Source of the DNA: JAVJRN01 sp047635055
Lineage (GTDB): Bacteria > Bacteroidota > Bacteroidia > Cytophagales > Cyclobacteriaceae
Reading direction: 5' to 3'
Length of the DNA stretch: 46,707 bases
Assembly (NCBI GenBank): GCA_047635055.1
Contig: JBLIIJ010000019.1
Location: 1-46,707 of the forward strand
In this document: positions 1 to 8,827 of the stretch, in pieces
How positions within the stretch are numbered: the stretch's first letter is position 1
How the letters are laid out: every line of letters starts with the position of its first letter
Notes under the pieces: generated by a model
Database searches by the model: none
Seen by the model: only the letters and a program-made list of their open reading frames with translations
What the model was told of the DNA's origin: nothing
Made by a program: the position numbers and the translations under genes

Positions 1-611
1 ATCAAAAATGGAGGTTGTGAACAGGTTATTTTCACCTTTCCATCTTCTCTAGCAACAAGTAGTCTACTTTGTCCAATTTCACCATTGTAAAGGTCTGTTG
101 TAAAGCCAAAAACTTGGAAAAGTGCTTCCTTATTTAAAGACTCTAATTCAATCTGAGTGTCTTTTGGAACCCACTTATGATACTCGTTCTTTCTATGCAA
201 TAGTGCTTTCGCTTGCGGCGTAAATATGGAAAATTCTATTTCCGGATGAGCCAAGACTTCCCTCATCGCCTCACCCCGCCTTGCCTTACTTGTTATGATA
301 TTAATCGCTGGATGAGCGGATTCCTTCAATATATATATCGCCTGCTTTAATGAGTTTTCTTCACTTTTATGAAGTGTAAATGGATATTGATGACTAAGTA
401 TTTCCTCAAAGGTGAGTAACTTTTTCTTCTCTACAATGGCGTGATCCACCTTCAACCCGTACATAGAAAACTGAACAATACTCTTTTCTAAACAAACGAC
501 AGTTGGTGACCAGCCGAGCATTTCGTTTAAAGATTTAATAGGGAACTCACTGATATCTTCCACAATTAATGCTGGTTCTTGCTGATCCCTGACAATATGA
601 TGTGATGACAT
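1..611 (-). CDS. Partial conserved protein, possibly Bacteroidota-type thiamine pyrophosphokinase
   Basis: An open frame reads on the minus strand from an ATG at 611 through the left edge, giving about 203 residues with no stop, so the C-terminus lies outside. It begins MSSHHIVRDQQEPALIVEDI and continues with a GWSPTV stretch. I associate this N-terminus with proteins annotated as thiamine pyrophosphokinase in Bacteroidota, but that is from memory. The usual Asp-rich catalytic motif of that enzyme is not evident in the visible part. The TPP riboswitch and uptake genes about 3 kb away make a thiamine role plausible. It is divergent from the lipoprotein gene at 670, with 58 bp between the two starts. 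The frame is sure; the function is tentative. Confidence 0.5.
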   Translation of the reverse strand, partial: MSSHHIVRDQQEPALIVEDISEFPIKSLNEMLGWSPTVVCLEKSIVQFSMYGLKVDHAIVEKKKLLTFEEILSHQYPFTLHKSEENSLKQAIYILKESAHPAINIITSKARRGEAMREVLAHPEIEFSIFTPQAKALLHRKNEYHKWVPKDTQIELESLNKEALFQVFGFTTDLYNGEIGQSRLLVAREDGKVKITCSQPPFL

Positions 612-669
612 TTTACTTTGTGTCTTTTGTCAGTAAATTAAGTAGAGTATTCCAAATCAATTACTTAAA

Positions 670-1242
670 ATGAAAAATGTATCTCTTCTGATATTGGCTT
701 TAATACTATCAAGCTGTATCGCCGAACGTGAATTTATTATCGACTATGATTACAGCTATCGAGGTGACTTTTCCAATTATAGAACCTTCAGTTTTATGAC
801 GCCAAAAGACACGATCAACTTCAATGGTATCAGTGATCGAATGATAAAAGGTGAAATTGTAAAACGTATGAAAACTCAGGGTTATAAGCCAAAAGACAAG
901 CGTCCAGACATTCTAATCTCCTACAGAGTTTACGGAGACAATATGGCTTTCAAGGGATATAAACAACTCGACTTAGACAGCTGGAATAAACTATATGGCT
1001 CATTAGACGATAATGAAGAAGATCCTGAAACTGTGAGAGCCGCCAATTATGATGAGCGAGAGCTTAAATTAAATGATGGTACGCTACTTATTGTTTTTAT
1101 CGATAGAAGAACTAATTCCGTCATTTGGCAAGGTTACGCCAGCGGACTATTTAACGAGTCCTCATTCTTTGTAAAGGATGCAAAATATGCTGTGCGAACG
1201 GTTCTCAACCAGTATAGATTGTTAGCATTCGCACAGCAATAA
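670..1242 (+). CDS. DUF4136-type lipoprotein
   Basis: This is a 190-residue protein with a lipoprotein signal: a short hydrophobic segment followed by LILSSC, with the lipidated Cys near residue 16. The remainder resembles DUF4136 proteins: an early YRTFSF stretch, a central region with KRPDILISYRV, and a late IDRRTNSVIWQG segment typical of the family's last strands. DUF4136 proteins are envelope lipoproteins of unknown function in Gram-negatives. The gene stands alone between a divergent gene on the left and the convergent TonB receptor, whose stop lies only 3 bp away. No terminator is visible between the two. Nothing links it to thiamine uptake beyond position. Confidence 0.75.
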   Translation: MKNVSLLILALILSSCIAEREFIIDYDYSYRGDFSNYRTFSFMTPKDTINFNGISDRMIKGEIVKRMKTQGYKPKDKRPDILISYRVYGDNMAFKGYKQLDLDSWNKLYGSLDDNEEDPETVRAANYDERELKLNDGTLLIVFIDRRTNSVIWQGYASGLFNESSFFVKDAKYAVRTVLNQYRLLAFAQQ

Positions 1243-1245
1243 GTC

Positions 1246-3660
1246 TTATAATTTTATCGTAATCCCTGCCAAGAAATTAATTCCTGCCTGTGGGTAGTAG
1301 TTGTTCTGCTGATAAGCACCGCCTTCAAAAGCATAGCCCCACGTATATCCATTGTTTGAATATTCTACATTCAAAATATTATTGACAAGCAAGTTGACGT
1401 CAATATCCAGTGACTTCACAAATGGTAAAGCATAAGCAAGGCGAAGGTCATTGATAAAATAGCTAGAAATAGCTCTGCTTTCATTACTTGTATTATCGAG
1501 AAACTGCTGTCCAACGTATTTAGAGAAAACTTGAGCCGTGAAGTTGTTAGCCTGATACTTAAGATCACTTCCGATAATTACATTGGGAGAAAAACTAATA
1601 TCGGTATCCTCGTAAGCAGTGGAAGTACTAGACTCAACGAATGTTTCAATCTTATTTTGACTAAACGTCGCATTTGCGCTCCAAACTATTGCATTAGTCA
1701 AAGCATAAGAACCAACGAGCTCTATACCTGTACGATAACTATTTGGCACATTTGTTCTGACCGAGCTTCCTACATCATTTAACTCTCCTATCAAGACCAA
1801 TTGATTTTGATAGTTCATTAAATAATAATTGGCCTGATAGCTCAATTTTTTACCAGATTTTCTTACGCCTACTTCGACATTATGGAGTGTCTCATGCTCA
1901 GGCGTAACACCCGCTGGCGCATCTATAAAGTCTGATCTCACCGGCTCTCTATTTGCCACAGCATAAGACGCGTACAATGACGTATTCCTAGGTAGCTGAT
2001 AAGTAAATCCAAACTTTGGATTAAAAAAGGTATAGTCTCCACCCGTATCATAGCTCGATAAATCATTGTCAATACCAACTGCTGTATAATCAATCTTTCT
2101 CACCTGAGCATCAGCATAGGCATTTAGGTTTCCTAATTGTTTGTTGAGTTTTAAATAGACATTAAAGTCCGTTTTCTCTCCAACTCCATCATAATAGCGA
2201 TCAGGAATAGCATTCACATCGAAATATTCAGATCTGATAATCTCACCAAAATGATCTCCATCATACTTGTTCCAACCTCCACCTAATACTGCAGAAAAAT
2301 CATTTTGCTCATAATTCAATGAATAAGTAAAGCCATAAAAATCATTGTCCAACCATCTTCTTCTTACAAAATCTCCACTTGAAATCTCTTCTCCGTCTTG
2401 CGTAATGCTATTCAAATTGTAATTGGTAAAGTCATCATCTTCTCTGAATTGCTCAAAATACCCTCGTCCATAGGTATAATGAAGTGCTCCTGCGAAATAC
2501 AATCGATCAGTCAAGGTCTGGCTTACGTGTAGTTGAAAATGATCTTGCGCGTAGTTGTCCACTTCATTGTCATATAAGTAATAGTTAAAGCGACGGTCAG
2601 AGTTGAGAAGGTTATCTTGTTGTTCCTGTGTGGCGTACTCTCCACCGAAATCAATCACCTCCTGCAGGCTTTGAGGATCACCCGTCAATCTAGCTTCTGG
2701 AGTTCCGTACCAAGCTTGCTGGGTTTCTTCCCGTCCGCCAAACACCATTGCTTTTATGAGCGTTTTGTCGCTTTTATAACCACCAGACACATAATAAGAC
2801 CATAAGTCTGCCGCTGATCGATCTATATATCCGTCCGAATTGATCTTAGAAAACCTGGTTTGTACGCTCCAGTGATCATTCAAGAGCCCTGATTCTATCG
2901 CACCACTTATTTTGCTAGTATTGAAACTACCAACAGTCGCAGATAGAGACGCTCCGAAATCTTGAGAAAAACCATCTGTCTGCATATTAACAGAAGCGCC
3001 AAAAGAAGCAGCGCCATTTGAAGAAGTTCCAACACCGCGCTGTATTTGAATGTCCGTGGTAGAAGAGGCCAAATCAGGCATATTGACCCAATAAACGCCA
3101 TGCGACTCGCTATCATTTATTGGGACGCCATTCATGGTTACGTTAATCCTTGTCGCATCAGAACCGCGAATTCTCAGTCCTGTATACCCAATTCCAGCAC
3201 CAGCATCGGAAGTCGTAACTACCGATGGTGTCATTTTTAAAAGTATGGGTAAATCCTGCCCTAAGTTCCTTTCTTCGATCTCTCTATTGGAAACATTCGA
3301 AAAGGTCGTTGGCGTTTTTGAGTTCGCTCTCGTTGAATACACAAATACCTCTTGATCCAATAATGTATTTGGCTTCAATTGGAAATCAATGTTTTGATTT
3401 CCAGCAATCTTTAAATCCTTTGACAGATCATAATAGCCAACAAAACTGATGGCGATGCTGTATTCGCCCTCTTCGATGTTATTGAGGGCAAACACTCCAG
3501 CTTCATTTGTTGAAGTGATTTGGTTTACTGGTAGTAATTGAACGTTTGCTCCAATCAATGGGTCTCCGTTTTCATCTGAAACAATACCAGAAATGGTTGA
3601 TTGGGAATAGCCCATCAACGACATAATAAGTGCTAGTGCACCTAATTTAAAGTTTAGCAT
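1246..3660 (-). CDS. TonB-dependent outer-membrane receptor, probably for thiamine
   Basis: The 804-residue protein has a signal peptide (residues 1-19). A carboxypeptidase-like regulatory domain follows (about 22-100, with ISGIVSDENGDPLIGANVQL). A plug domain spans about 115-225 (LRIRGSDATRINVTMNGVPI) and a long aromatic-rich beta-barrel runs to a C-terminus ending in ITIKL, as expected for an outer-membrane barrel. There is no SusD partner nearby, which argues against a glycan system. A TPP riboswitch sits immediately upstream in the same orientation. Riboswitch-controlled TonB receptors for thiamine are a known theme in Bacteroidota, so the substrate is inferred to be thiamine or a derivative. 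Expression should fall when TPP is abundant. Confidence 0.88.
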   Translation of the reverse strand: MLNFKLGALALIMSLMGYSQSTISGIVSDENGDPLIGANVQLLPVNQITSTNEAGVFALNNIEEGEYSIAISFVGYYDLSKDLKIAGNQNIDFQLKPNTLLDQEVFVYSTRANSKTPTTFSNVSNREIEERNLGQDLPILLKMTPSVVTTSDAGAGIGYTGLRIRGSDATRINVTMNGVPINDSESHGVYWVNMPDLASSTTDIQIQRGVGTSSNGAASFGASVNMQTDGFSQDFGASLSATVGSFNTSKISGAIESGLLNDHWSVQTRFSKINSDGYIDRSAADLWSYYVSGGYKSDKTLIKAMVFGGREETQQAWYGTPEARLTGDPQSLQEVIDFGGEYATQEQQDNLLNSDRRFNYYLYDNEVDNYAQDHFQLHVSQTLTDRLYFAGALHYTYGRGYFEQFREDDDFTNYNLNSITQDGEEISSGDFVRRRWLDNDFYGFTYSLNYEQNDFSAVLGGGWNKYDGDHFGEIIRSEYFDVNAIPDRYYDGVGEKTDFNVYLKLNKQLGNLNAYADAQVRKIDYTAVGIDNDLSSYDTGGDYTFFNPKFGFTYQLPRNTSLYASYAVANREPVRSDFIDAPAGVTPEHETLHNVEVGVRKSGKKLSYQANYYLMNYQNQLVLIGELNDVGSSVRTNVPNSYRTGIELVGSYALTNAIVWSANATFSQNKIETFVESSTSTAYEDTDISFSPNVIIGSDLKYQANNFTAQVFSKYVGQQFLDNTSNESRAISSYFINDLRLAYALPFVKSLDIDVNLLVNNILNVEYSNNGYTWGYAFEGGAYQQNNYYPQAGINFLAGITIKL

Positions 3661-3713
3661 TTTACTTGAAAATTAAAATTAACCATGCGGAAAGCGGGGA
3701 CTTCCCTTTCGGT

Positions 3714-3806
3714 TACCATACTACCTACGCCAGCATTACCTGGATCAGGTTATTGGGTATGATCTCAGCCTTTTTTTCATCCACATACGTGGAAAGGCAC
3801 CCCCAT
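3714..3806 (-). promoter_or_regulatory. TPP riboswitch (THI element)
   Basis: Read on the minus strand, this segment carries the conserved blocks of the THI element in order: GGGGGTGCC (3804-3796), a variable P3 arm closed by TCCAC/GTGGA, GGCTGAGATC (3770-3761), ACCC, then AACCTGATCCAGGTAATGC and GCGTAGG. It ends about 53 nt before the TonB receptor ATG. Between aptamer and start, a GAAAGGG / CCC..CTTTC hairpin is possible and could form the expression platform. No run of T follows it, so control may be at translation. The aptamer begins 27 nt after the kinase stop, so it can control the receptor but not the two genes upstream of it. Confidence 0.93.
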
Positions 3807-3832
3807 TAATAGCGCAAACTTAGCGAATAATC

Positions 3833-4351
3833 TTATTGTTTGAAATGAACATCAACAGCCATCTTCGCGCAGGCTGCCCGCGCATCTTCAATGCCCGATA
3901 CAAGCGCATATGGCAGGTTTCTCTCCTCCAATTTTGATTTAAATAAGTCTAGGAAATACTTTCTGTCCCTCGGGTGTTCTCTTTGAGGGTCGGGTAACCA
4001 GGGGATATCAATGTTAGTAATTAGGTAAAAATCATAAACTCTAGTATGAAGCTGCTCCAATATCCATGGATCGGTCTGCCCGTACTTATGGTTACTCCAT
4101 ATATCCAAAACGGACATATCTGTATCACAGAATAAATAGTTATCTGCATACTCTGCTTTGTCATCTTCCCAAATAAGTTGGCCCTTCGCTATCTCAAGTA
4201 AATCACTTTGCTCATAGGGTCTACCGAGCCTATCTAGATAAAAACGTGCGTATTCAGGAACCCATTCAGTCCTATATATCCTTGACAAATGCTGGCAAAG
4301 CTCACTTTTTCCTGTAGACTCAGGTCCTAAAACACATATTCTCTTTAACAT
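3833..4351 (-). CDS. NadR-like P-loop kinase (AAA_28 family)
   Basis: This 172-residue ATPase resembles the ribosylnicotinamide-kinase half of NadR. The Walker A motif is GPESTGKSELC near residues 9-19. VPEYARFYL follows, then an IAKGQ segment and LFCDTD (Walker-B-like), with IWS and a later DPQREHPRDR. It lacks the nucleotidyltransferase half. It sits 15 bp downstream of the PnuC-type transporter, so it probably phosphorylates the incoming vitamin and traps it. In NadR the substrate is nicotinamide riboside. Here the neighbouring TPP riboswitch suggests thiamine as an alternative. The fold is clear; the substrate is inference. Confidence 0.75.
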   Translation of the reverse strand: MLKRICVLGPESTGKSELCQHLSRIYRTEWVPEYARFYLDRLGRPYEQSDLLEIAKGQLIWEDDKAEYADNYLFCDTDMSVLDIWSNHKYGQTDPWILEQLHTRVYDFYLITNIDIPWLPDPQREHPRDRKYFLDLFKSKLEERNLPYALVSGIEDARAACAKMAVDVHFKQ

Positions 4352-4366
4352 CTTATGCTCCCTTTT

Positions 4367-4981
4367 TTAATACAATATTTTATTCTCAGAAATCTTCGTT
4401 CTCCATTTAAAATAGCCCCATGTCGCCAGCACTGTGAAGATCAAGAATTGGAATGATGTGAACGGCAAACCTTTGATATAATAAAGTGGAACCGAAATAA
4501 TATCACATAAAATCCACGCCCACCAGTGTTCAATTTTTTTTCTAGCCATCAGCCACATACCTATCAAAGCTAAAGATGTTGTAAGTGCATCCCAATATGG
4601 CACATCACTATTGGTAAAATCTCTAAGAAACCACGAAAGAAGTCCATAAGATCCAAAAAAGAAAGCTACTGCTATGAAGGTTTCCACTTTCGATATATAG
4701 CCGATGGGTATTTGCTCTTCATCGGAACCTGTTTTTGTCCAATGATACCAGCCATATATACTCATAATAAAATAATAGGCGTTGATTCCCATATCACCAT
4801 AGAGTTGATATTGATAGGTGATGTAAATGTAAATGAGCACACTCACTATTCCTGTTGGATAGACTAGGATGTTCTCTTTCATAGAATACCATACGCTCAA
4901 TAGGCCAAATATTACGGCGGTTATCTCAAGCCATGAAGAATTGCCGGCTTGCTCGAAAAAGGTCTTCAATATTTCATTCAT
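4367..4981 (-). CDS. PnuC/PnuT-type vitamin transporter
   Basis: The 204-residue inner-membrane protein has about seven hydrophobic segments and PnuC hallmarks: WYSMKENILVYPTGIVSVL near residue 31, then YGDMGINAYYFIMSIYGWY and a WWAWILCDIISVPLYY segment. PnuC proteins carry nicotinamide riboside by facilitated diffusion; the PnuT branch carries thiamine. It is the first gene of a minus-strand set followed by the NadR-like kinase, the TPP riboswitch and the receptor. This suggests an uptake chain of outer-membrane receptor, inner-membrane carrier and trapping kinase. PnuT is favoured by context, but sequence alone does not let me separate the branches. Confidence 0.85.
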   Translation of the reverse strand: MNEILKTFFEQAGNSSWLEITAVIFGLLSVWYSMKENILVYPTGIVSVLIYIYITYQYQLYGDMGINAYYFIMSIYGWYHWTKTGSDEEQIPIGYISKVETFIAVAFFFGSYGLLSWFLRDFTNSDVPYWDALTTSLALIGMWLMARKKIEHWWAWILCDIISVPLYYIKGLPFTSFQFLIFTVLATWGYFKWRTKISENKILY

Positions 4982-5071
4982 GAATACAGTTGAATTTTTG
5001 ACAAAGAAAAGACAGCTTTTCGATTTAATGATTTATTTATCTGTAATTAGTAATTAATAACTAGAACTAGC

Positions 5072-5079
5072 TAGTTTTG
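5072..5079 (+). promoter_or_regulatory. Putative -7 promoter element of guaB
   Basis: TAGTTTTG matches the Bacteroidota -7 consensus TAnnTTTG and lies 27 nt before the guaB ATG. No convincing -33 TTTG is seen at the usual distance. Initiation is expected a few bases downstream, which would place the mRNA 5' end at or near the inverted repeat at 5084. Confidence 0.45.
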
Positions 5080-5083
5080 CACC

Positions 5084-5106
5084 GCAAATAATAACTCGTT
5101 ATTTGC
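5084..5106 (+). promoter_or_regulatory. Perfect inverted repeat abutting the guaB start codon
   Basis: GCAAATAA (5084-5091) and TTATTTGC (5099-5106) are exact reverse complements with a 7-nt loop, and the ATG begins at the next base. The repeat fills the space where a ribosome-binding site would be and no Shine-Dalgarno-like sequence is present. It could be an RNA hairpin at the start of the transcript or a dimeric operator just downstream of the -7 element. Confidence 0.6.
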
Positions 5107-6579
5107 ATGAATCTCGACAACAATAAATTCCTCTTTGAAGCGCTCACATACGATGATGTTCTTTTGCTTCCAGCTTACTCAGAAGTTCTACCTAGAGACA
5201 CTGATACCAGTTCTCAACTAACAAAGAACATCAAGTTAAATATCCCCTTTGTCTCTGCGGCGATGGATACAGTCACCGAATCAAAGCTTGCTATAGCGAT
5301 GGCCTTGGAAGGTGGTATCGGTTTTATTCATAAGAATATGTCGATTGAGCAGCAGGCTATTCAGGTCCGAAAAGTAAAAAGATCTCAATCAGGAATGATT
5401 CTGGATCCGATTACGCTCAATATCAAAAGCACCGCTGGTGACGCAGAGAAAATCATGCGGGAAAATAGAATTGGTGGAATCCCAGTGATCGATGAAAATG
5501 AAAAACTTATTGGTATAATCACCAATAGGGATTTGCGTTTTCAGAAGAACATGTCCATTCCTATTGCTGATATAATGACCAAAGACAATTTGATCACAGC
5601 AGATTTCGAAGTTGGATTGAAAGAAGCGGAAGAAATTCTTCAAGAATATAAAATTGAAAAGCTCCCCATCGTCGATAAATCAGGTATTCTTACTGGCTTA
5701 ATTACCTACAAGGATATTCTTAAAAACAAGGATCGTCCAAATGCGTGCAAGGATCAATATGGCCGATTAAGAGTTGGAGCTGCCGTTGGTGTGACTCCTG
5801 ATCTTCCAGAAAGGATTGAAGCTTTGATAAAAGCAGGTGTTGATGTTGTAAGTATTGATACTGCGCACGGACACTCTAAGGGAGTCATCGATGCAACAAA
5901 AAACATTAAAGCCAAATTTCCTGACTTAGAGTTAATTGTTGGAAATATCGCGACGAAAGAAGCGGCACAAGCTTTAATAGATGCCGGAGCTGATGGCATT
6001 AAAGTTGGCGTGGGACCAGGAAGTATTTGTACGACAAGAATTGTTGCCGGAGTAGGCGTACCACAGCTTTCTGCCGTTCATGAGGCTTCCAAAGCAGCAT
6101 TGAAAGCTGGAGTACCCATCATCGCTGATGGAGGCATTCGTTTTTCCGGTGATGTTGTAAAGGCTTTGGCAGGTGGCGCAAGTAGCATTATGATTGGTTC
6201 GTTGTTGGCTGGTACGGAAGAAGCCCCAGGTGAAATGATCATTTATGAAGGTCGTAAGTTCAAAACTTACCGTGGAATGGGGTCTGTAGAAGCCATGGAA
6301 ACAGGATCAAAGGATCGTTATTTTCAAGATGCAGAGGATGATATTAAAAAACTCGTCCCAGAAGGAATTGTAGGTCGTGTCCCTTATACAGGACTTGTCT
6401 CAGAGGTGCTTTATCAATTGACTGGAGGACTGAAAGCAGGAATGGGATATTGTGGAGCAGGTACCATAGAATCTTTACATGATGCCAAGTTTGTGAAAAT
6501 CTCCTCGGCTGGTGTTGCTGAGAGCCACCCACACGACATTATCATCACAAGAGAAGCGCCAAACTATAGTAGAAAGTAA
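5107..6579 (+). CDS. guaB: Inosine-5'-monophosphate dehydrogenase
   Basis: The 490-residue enzyme oxidises IMP to XMP with NAD+, the committed step of GTP synthesis in the cytoplasm. The N-terminal barrel half begins with LTYDDVLLLPAYSEVLPRD. A pair of CBS domains occupies about residues 95-215. The active-site loop GVGPGSICTTRIVAGVGVPQ follows, with the catalytic Cys near residue 308. The flap region contains YRGMGSVEAM, and GLVSEVLYQLTGGLKAGMGY lies toward the end. Its length is normal for bacterial IMPDH. It is a single gene with its own promoter, divergent from the PnuC gene. The hairpin at its start codon is unusual. Confidence 0.98.
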   Translation: MNLDNNKFLFEALTYDDVLLLPAYSEVLPRDTDTSSQLTKNIKLNIPFVSAAMDTVTESKLAIAMALEGGIGFIHKNMSIEQQAIQVRKVKRSQSGMILDPITLNIKSTAGDAEKIMRENRIGGIPVIDENEKLIGIITNRDLRFQKNMSIPIADIMTKDNLITADFEVGLKEAEEILQEYKIEKLPIVDKSGILTGLITYKDILKNKDRPNACKDQYGRLRVGAAVGVTPDLPERIEALIKAGVDVVSIDTAHGHSKGVIDATKNIKAKFPDLELIVGNIATKEAAQALIDAGADGIKVGVGPGSICTTRIVAGVGVPQLSAVHEASKAALKAGVPIIADGGIRFSGDVVKALAGGASSIMIGSLLAGTEEAPGEMIIYEGRKFKTYRGMGSVEAMETGSKDRYFQDAEDDIKKLVPEGIVGRVPYTGLVSEVLYQLTGGLKAGMGYCGAGTIESLHDAKFVKISSAGVAESHPHDIIITREAPNYSRK

Positions 6580-6580
6580 A

Positions 6581-6598
6581 ATCTCTGGAATCAGAGAT
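6581..6598 (+). terminator. Weak hairpin downstream of guaB
   Basis: ATCTCTG (6581-6587) pairs with CAGAGAT (6592-6598) across a GAAT loop, starting 2 bp after the guaB stop. No T-run follows, so it would be a weak intrinsic terminator or an mRNA-end stabiliser. Confidence 0.4.
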
Positions 6599-6615
6599 AA
6601 ATAAGAATGGATCGT

Positions 6616-6666
6616 ATTCCACGTAATTCCTTTCGAACCAACCGGACTTCACTAGACGTGGAGTCC
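6616..6666 (+). other. Alternative inverted repeats in the guaB-spoIIE spacer
   Basis: ATTCCACGT (6616-6624) can pair with ACGTGGAGT (6656-6664), a 9-bp stem with one G-T pair and a 31-nt loop. GGACT (6644-6648) can instead pair with AGTCC (6662-6666), using some of the same bases. The two stems exclude each other. No known RNA family is recognised. Confidence 0.35.
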
Positions 6667-6756
6667 AGCAACTGAAGATATTGGCTTTGATGATGGCTAA
6701 TTGTGTGCTTTCACATTAATTAACGATCGCAACATAGCAATTTGCCCTTAGTGGCG

Positions 6757-6764
6757 TACTTTTG
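6757..6764 (+). promoter_or_regulatory. Putative -7 promoter element of the phosphatase operon
   Basis: TACTTTTG matches TAnnTTTG and ends 8 nt before the ATG at 6773. Initiation in the normal place would give a leaderless or nearly leaderless mRNA. A TTTG at 6741-6744 is too close to be a good -33 element. Confidence 0.4.
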
Positions 6765-6772
6765 CGCAGTTA

Positions 6773-8827
6773 ATGACCCAAAAACTCAAGATCAGACTCA
6801 GTTTTCTGGCGGGACTTCTGTCCTGGTTGCTCTTTGCTTTTTTTGACCTCTACGCTCTTTTCGTAGCGAAATATGAATTAAAAGTAAATTTATCTGAGCT
6901 CCTTCCTCAAATTTTTCTAACCACCTTCATTCTTTCTACGCTCACTTTTTATCGTTATAAAATAACCAAGGCAGATAGTATCAATTTTCTTGACCTGCTT
7001 TGGAGAGTCTTTATTACAGGGTTGGTAACGACAATCGGTTCACTTATTATTCGACTTTTCTTTTATGTTTTCGCCAATAGCGCAATATCAAAAAACCCAA
7101 TAACAATCAATTTCTTCTACCACCTCCTTGTCGGGCTGGTAATCATTTTTTTGATCTCAACATTCGTCGTTTGGAAACGTCTGATACTTTATCAAAAGTC
7201 GAAAAACTTGCTACAGCTTTGGGGTTTTTTTGAATACGCCCTATTAGGTAGTATGATTTTCGATTTTTTTGGCAACCAATTCTTTACCGTTAATTTCAAT
7301 ACGGTACTTATATTTCTCTCTAGCTTTGCTTTAATCCTTTCTTTTAACCTGAAGTGGATCGCTTATCTTAATTTTAAACAAAAATGGAAAAGTATTCTTT
7401 TCATTCTTCTCTCTGGAATCTACGTTTATCATTTCCTTTTAAACTTGACGAATTTTTCCAGTACGAATGAGCTCAGCATAAACTTAATTGATAGAGTATA
7501 TATTAATGCCATTTTTGTCTTTATAATACTCTATGCAGGGATTTCCATTCTTGTTACCTTATTTAATCTTCCTACCTCTTCCGTCTTTGAGCAAAAACTC
7601 AAGGAAGCTATTGATTTCCAAAAATTAAGCCAATCCATACCTAGCGGCCAAAGTGAAAATCAAACTTATGATATCCTTTTAGATAGTTCTATGAGCGCTG
7701 TTTTCGCTGATGCGGCATTTCTTAAACTTAAAAATAATGACAATATTCTCTCTAGAAATATTGATCAGAATATGATTAAAGAGGTTCATGAAAATATTAA
7801 TAATAACTCTGCAAAAGAGATTATCAGCTTTAATTTCAATGGCGACTTTAGCAACAATAAGGTATCGACCAGCCTAAGACACTCGACTTTCAAATCGATT
7901 ATAACTATGCCCATCATGGTCAAAGGGAGTCAACATGGTGTGCTTGTACTGTTGCAAGAAGTAGCTGACGCCTTTAATCGAGAAATGGTTGACATCATCG
8001 TGACGTTCGTTAGTCAAGCAAGTATTTCAATCGAAAACTTCACATTGATCAGTGAAGCTATAGAAAACGAAAGGTATCAAGAACAACTAAAAATTGCTAA
8101 AACAGTACAGAATAGCTTATTGCCAAGTAAGCTAAATACCCACCCTGATTTTGAAATTGTAGCGGAGAGCCATGCGGCAGAAGAAGTTGGTGGCGACTAT
8201 TATGATATGGTTGAATCTCAGGATGGGATTTTCAATTTCATCATCGGCGATGTTTCAGGAAAGGGTACCTCAGCTGCTTTTAATATGGCGCAAATGAAAG
8301 GCATTTTTCATAGCCTTGTTTTACAAAATGGAAAACCTGCAGAATTCATTATGCTTGCCAATGCTGCACTTGGCATGTGCCTCGAAAAATCATCATTTAT
8401 TACCGCCTCCTATTTTCAGATTGACACCATAAAGAAGAAGCTTTGTCACGTACGCGCAGGGCATTGCCCAGCGCTTTATTTTTCCCGATCAACTAATAAA
8501 ATTCAACTTTTGGAGTCAAATGGCCTTGGTTTGGGAATACTTAGAAACTCTGAATACAATGATTTCGTTAAGGAAGAAACACTCACCTACCATAATGGAG
8601 ATATTCTATTGGCCTACACTGATGGAATCACAGAAGCTAGAAATGCGGATAATAAATTATATGGTATCGAGGGACTCAAAACCTCCCTCGTTAAACACAC
8701 AGATTGCACAGCAGAAGAAATAAAACAGCGAATAATAGATGATCTTCAAGTATTTTTAGGCGATTTAGAACTCGATGATGATTATACTTTGTCCGTTATG
8801 AAATTTGACACAACAAGAAATGGTTAA
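6773..8827 (+). CDS. Membrane-bound SpoIIE/RsbU-type PP2C phosphatase with GAF domain
   Basis: The 684-residue protein has a hydrophobic N-terminal part with several membrane spans (about 1-270). A GAF-like sensor region follows (about 285-430), then a short helical linker. The SpoIIE phosphatase domain (about 450-680) shows metal-binding GGDYYD, GDVSGKGTSAAF and LLAYTDGITEAR. Enzymes of this type dephosphorylate a phosphoserine on a STAS protein. The next two genes encode exactly such a STAS protein and an RsbW-like kinase, with overlapping ends, so the three form a partner-switching module. What it senses and which target it frees are not visible here. The start lies just after a -7 element. 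Confidence 0.9.
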   Translation: MTQKLKIRLSFLAGLLSWLLFAFFDLYALFVAKYELKVNLSELLPQIFLTTFILSTLTFYRYKITKADSINFLDLLWRVFITGLVTTIGSLIIRLFFYVFANSAISKNPITINFFYHLLVGLVIIFLISTFVVWKRLILYQKSKNLLQLWGFFEYALLGSMIFDFFGNQFFTVNFNTVLIFLSSFALILSFNLKWIAYLNFKQKWKSILFILLSGIYVYHFLLNLTNFSSTNELSINLIDRVYINAIFVFIILYAGISILVTLFNLPTSSVFEQKLKEAIDFQKLSQSIPSGQSENQTYDILLDSSMSAVFADAAFLKLKNNDNILSRNIDQNMIKEVHENINNNSAKEIISFNFNGDFSNNKVSTSLRHSTFKSIITMPIMVKGSQHGVLVLLQEVADAFNREMVDIIVTFVSQASISIENFTLISEAIENERYQEQLKIAKTVQNSLLPSKLNTHPDFEIVAESHAAEEVGGDYYDMVESQDGIFNFIIGDVSGKGTSAAFNMAQMKGIFHSLVLQNGKPAEFIMLANAALGMCLEKSSFITASYFQIDTIKKKLCHVRAGHCPALYFSRSTNKIQLLESNGLGLGILRNSEYNDFVKEETLTYHNGDILLAYTDGITEARNADNKLYGIEGLKTSLVKHTDCTAEEIKQRIIDDLQVFLGDLELDDDYTLSVMKFDTTRNG

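Noticed and set aside
6616..6664. Stem with a 31-nt loop containing TTCGAA, tRNA-like on either strand
   Set aside because: Far too short for a tRNA and lacks D and anticodon arms; kept only as an inverted repeat.
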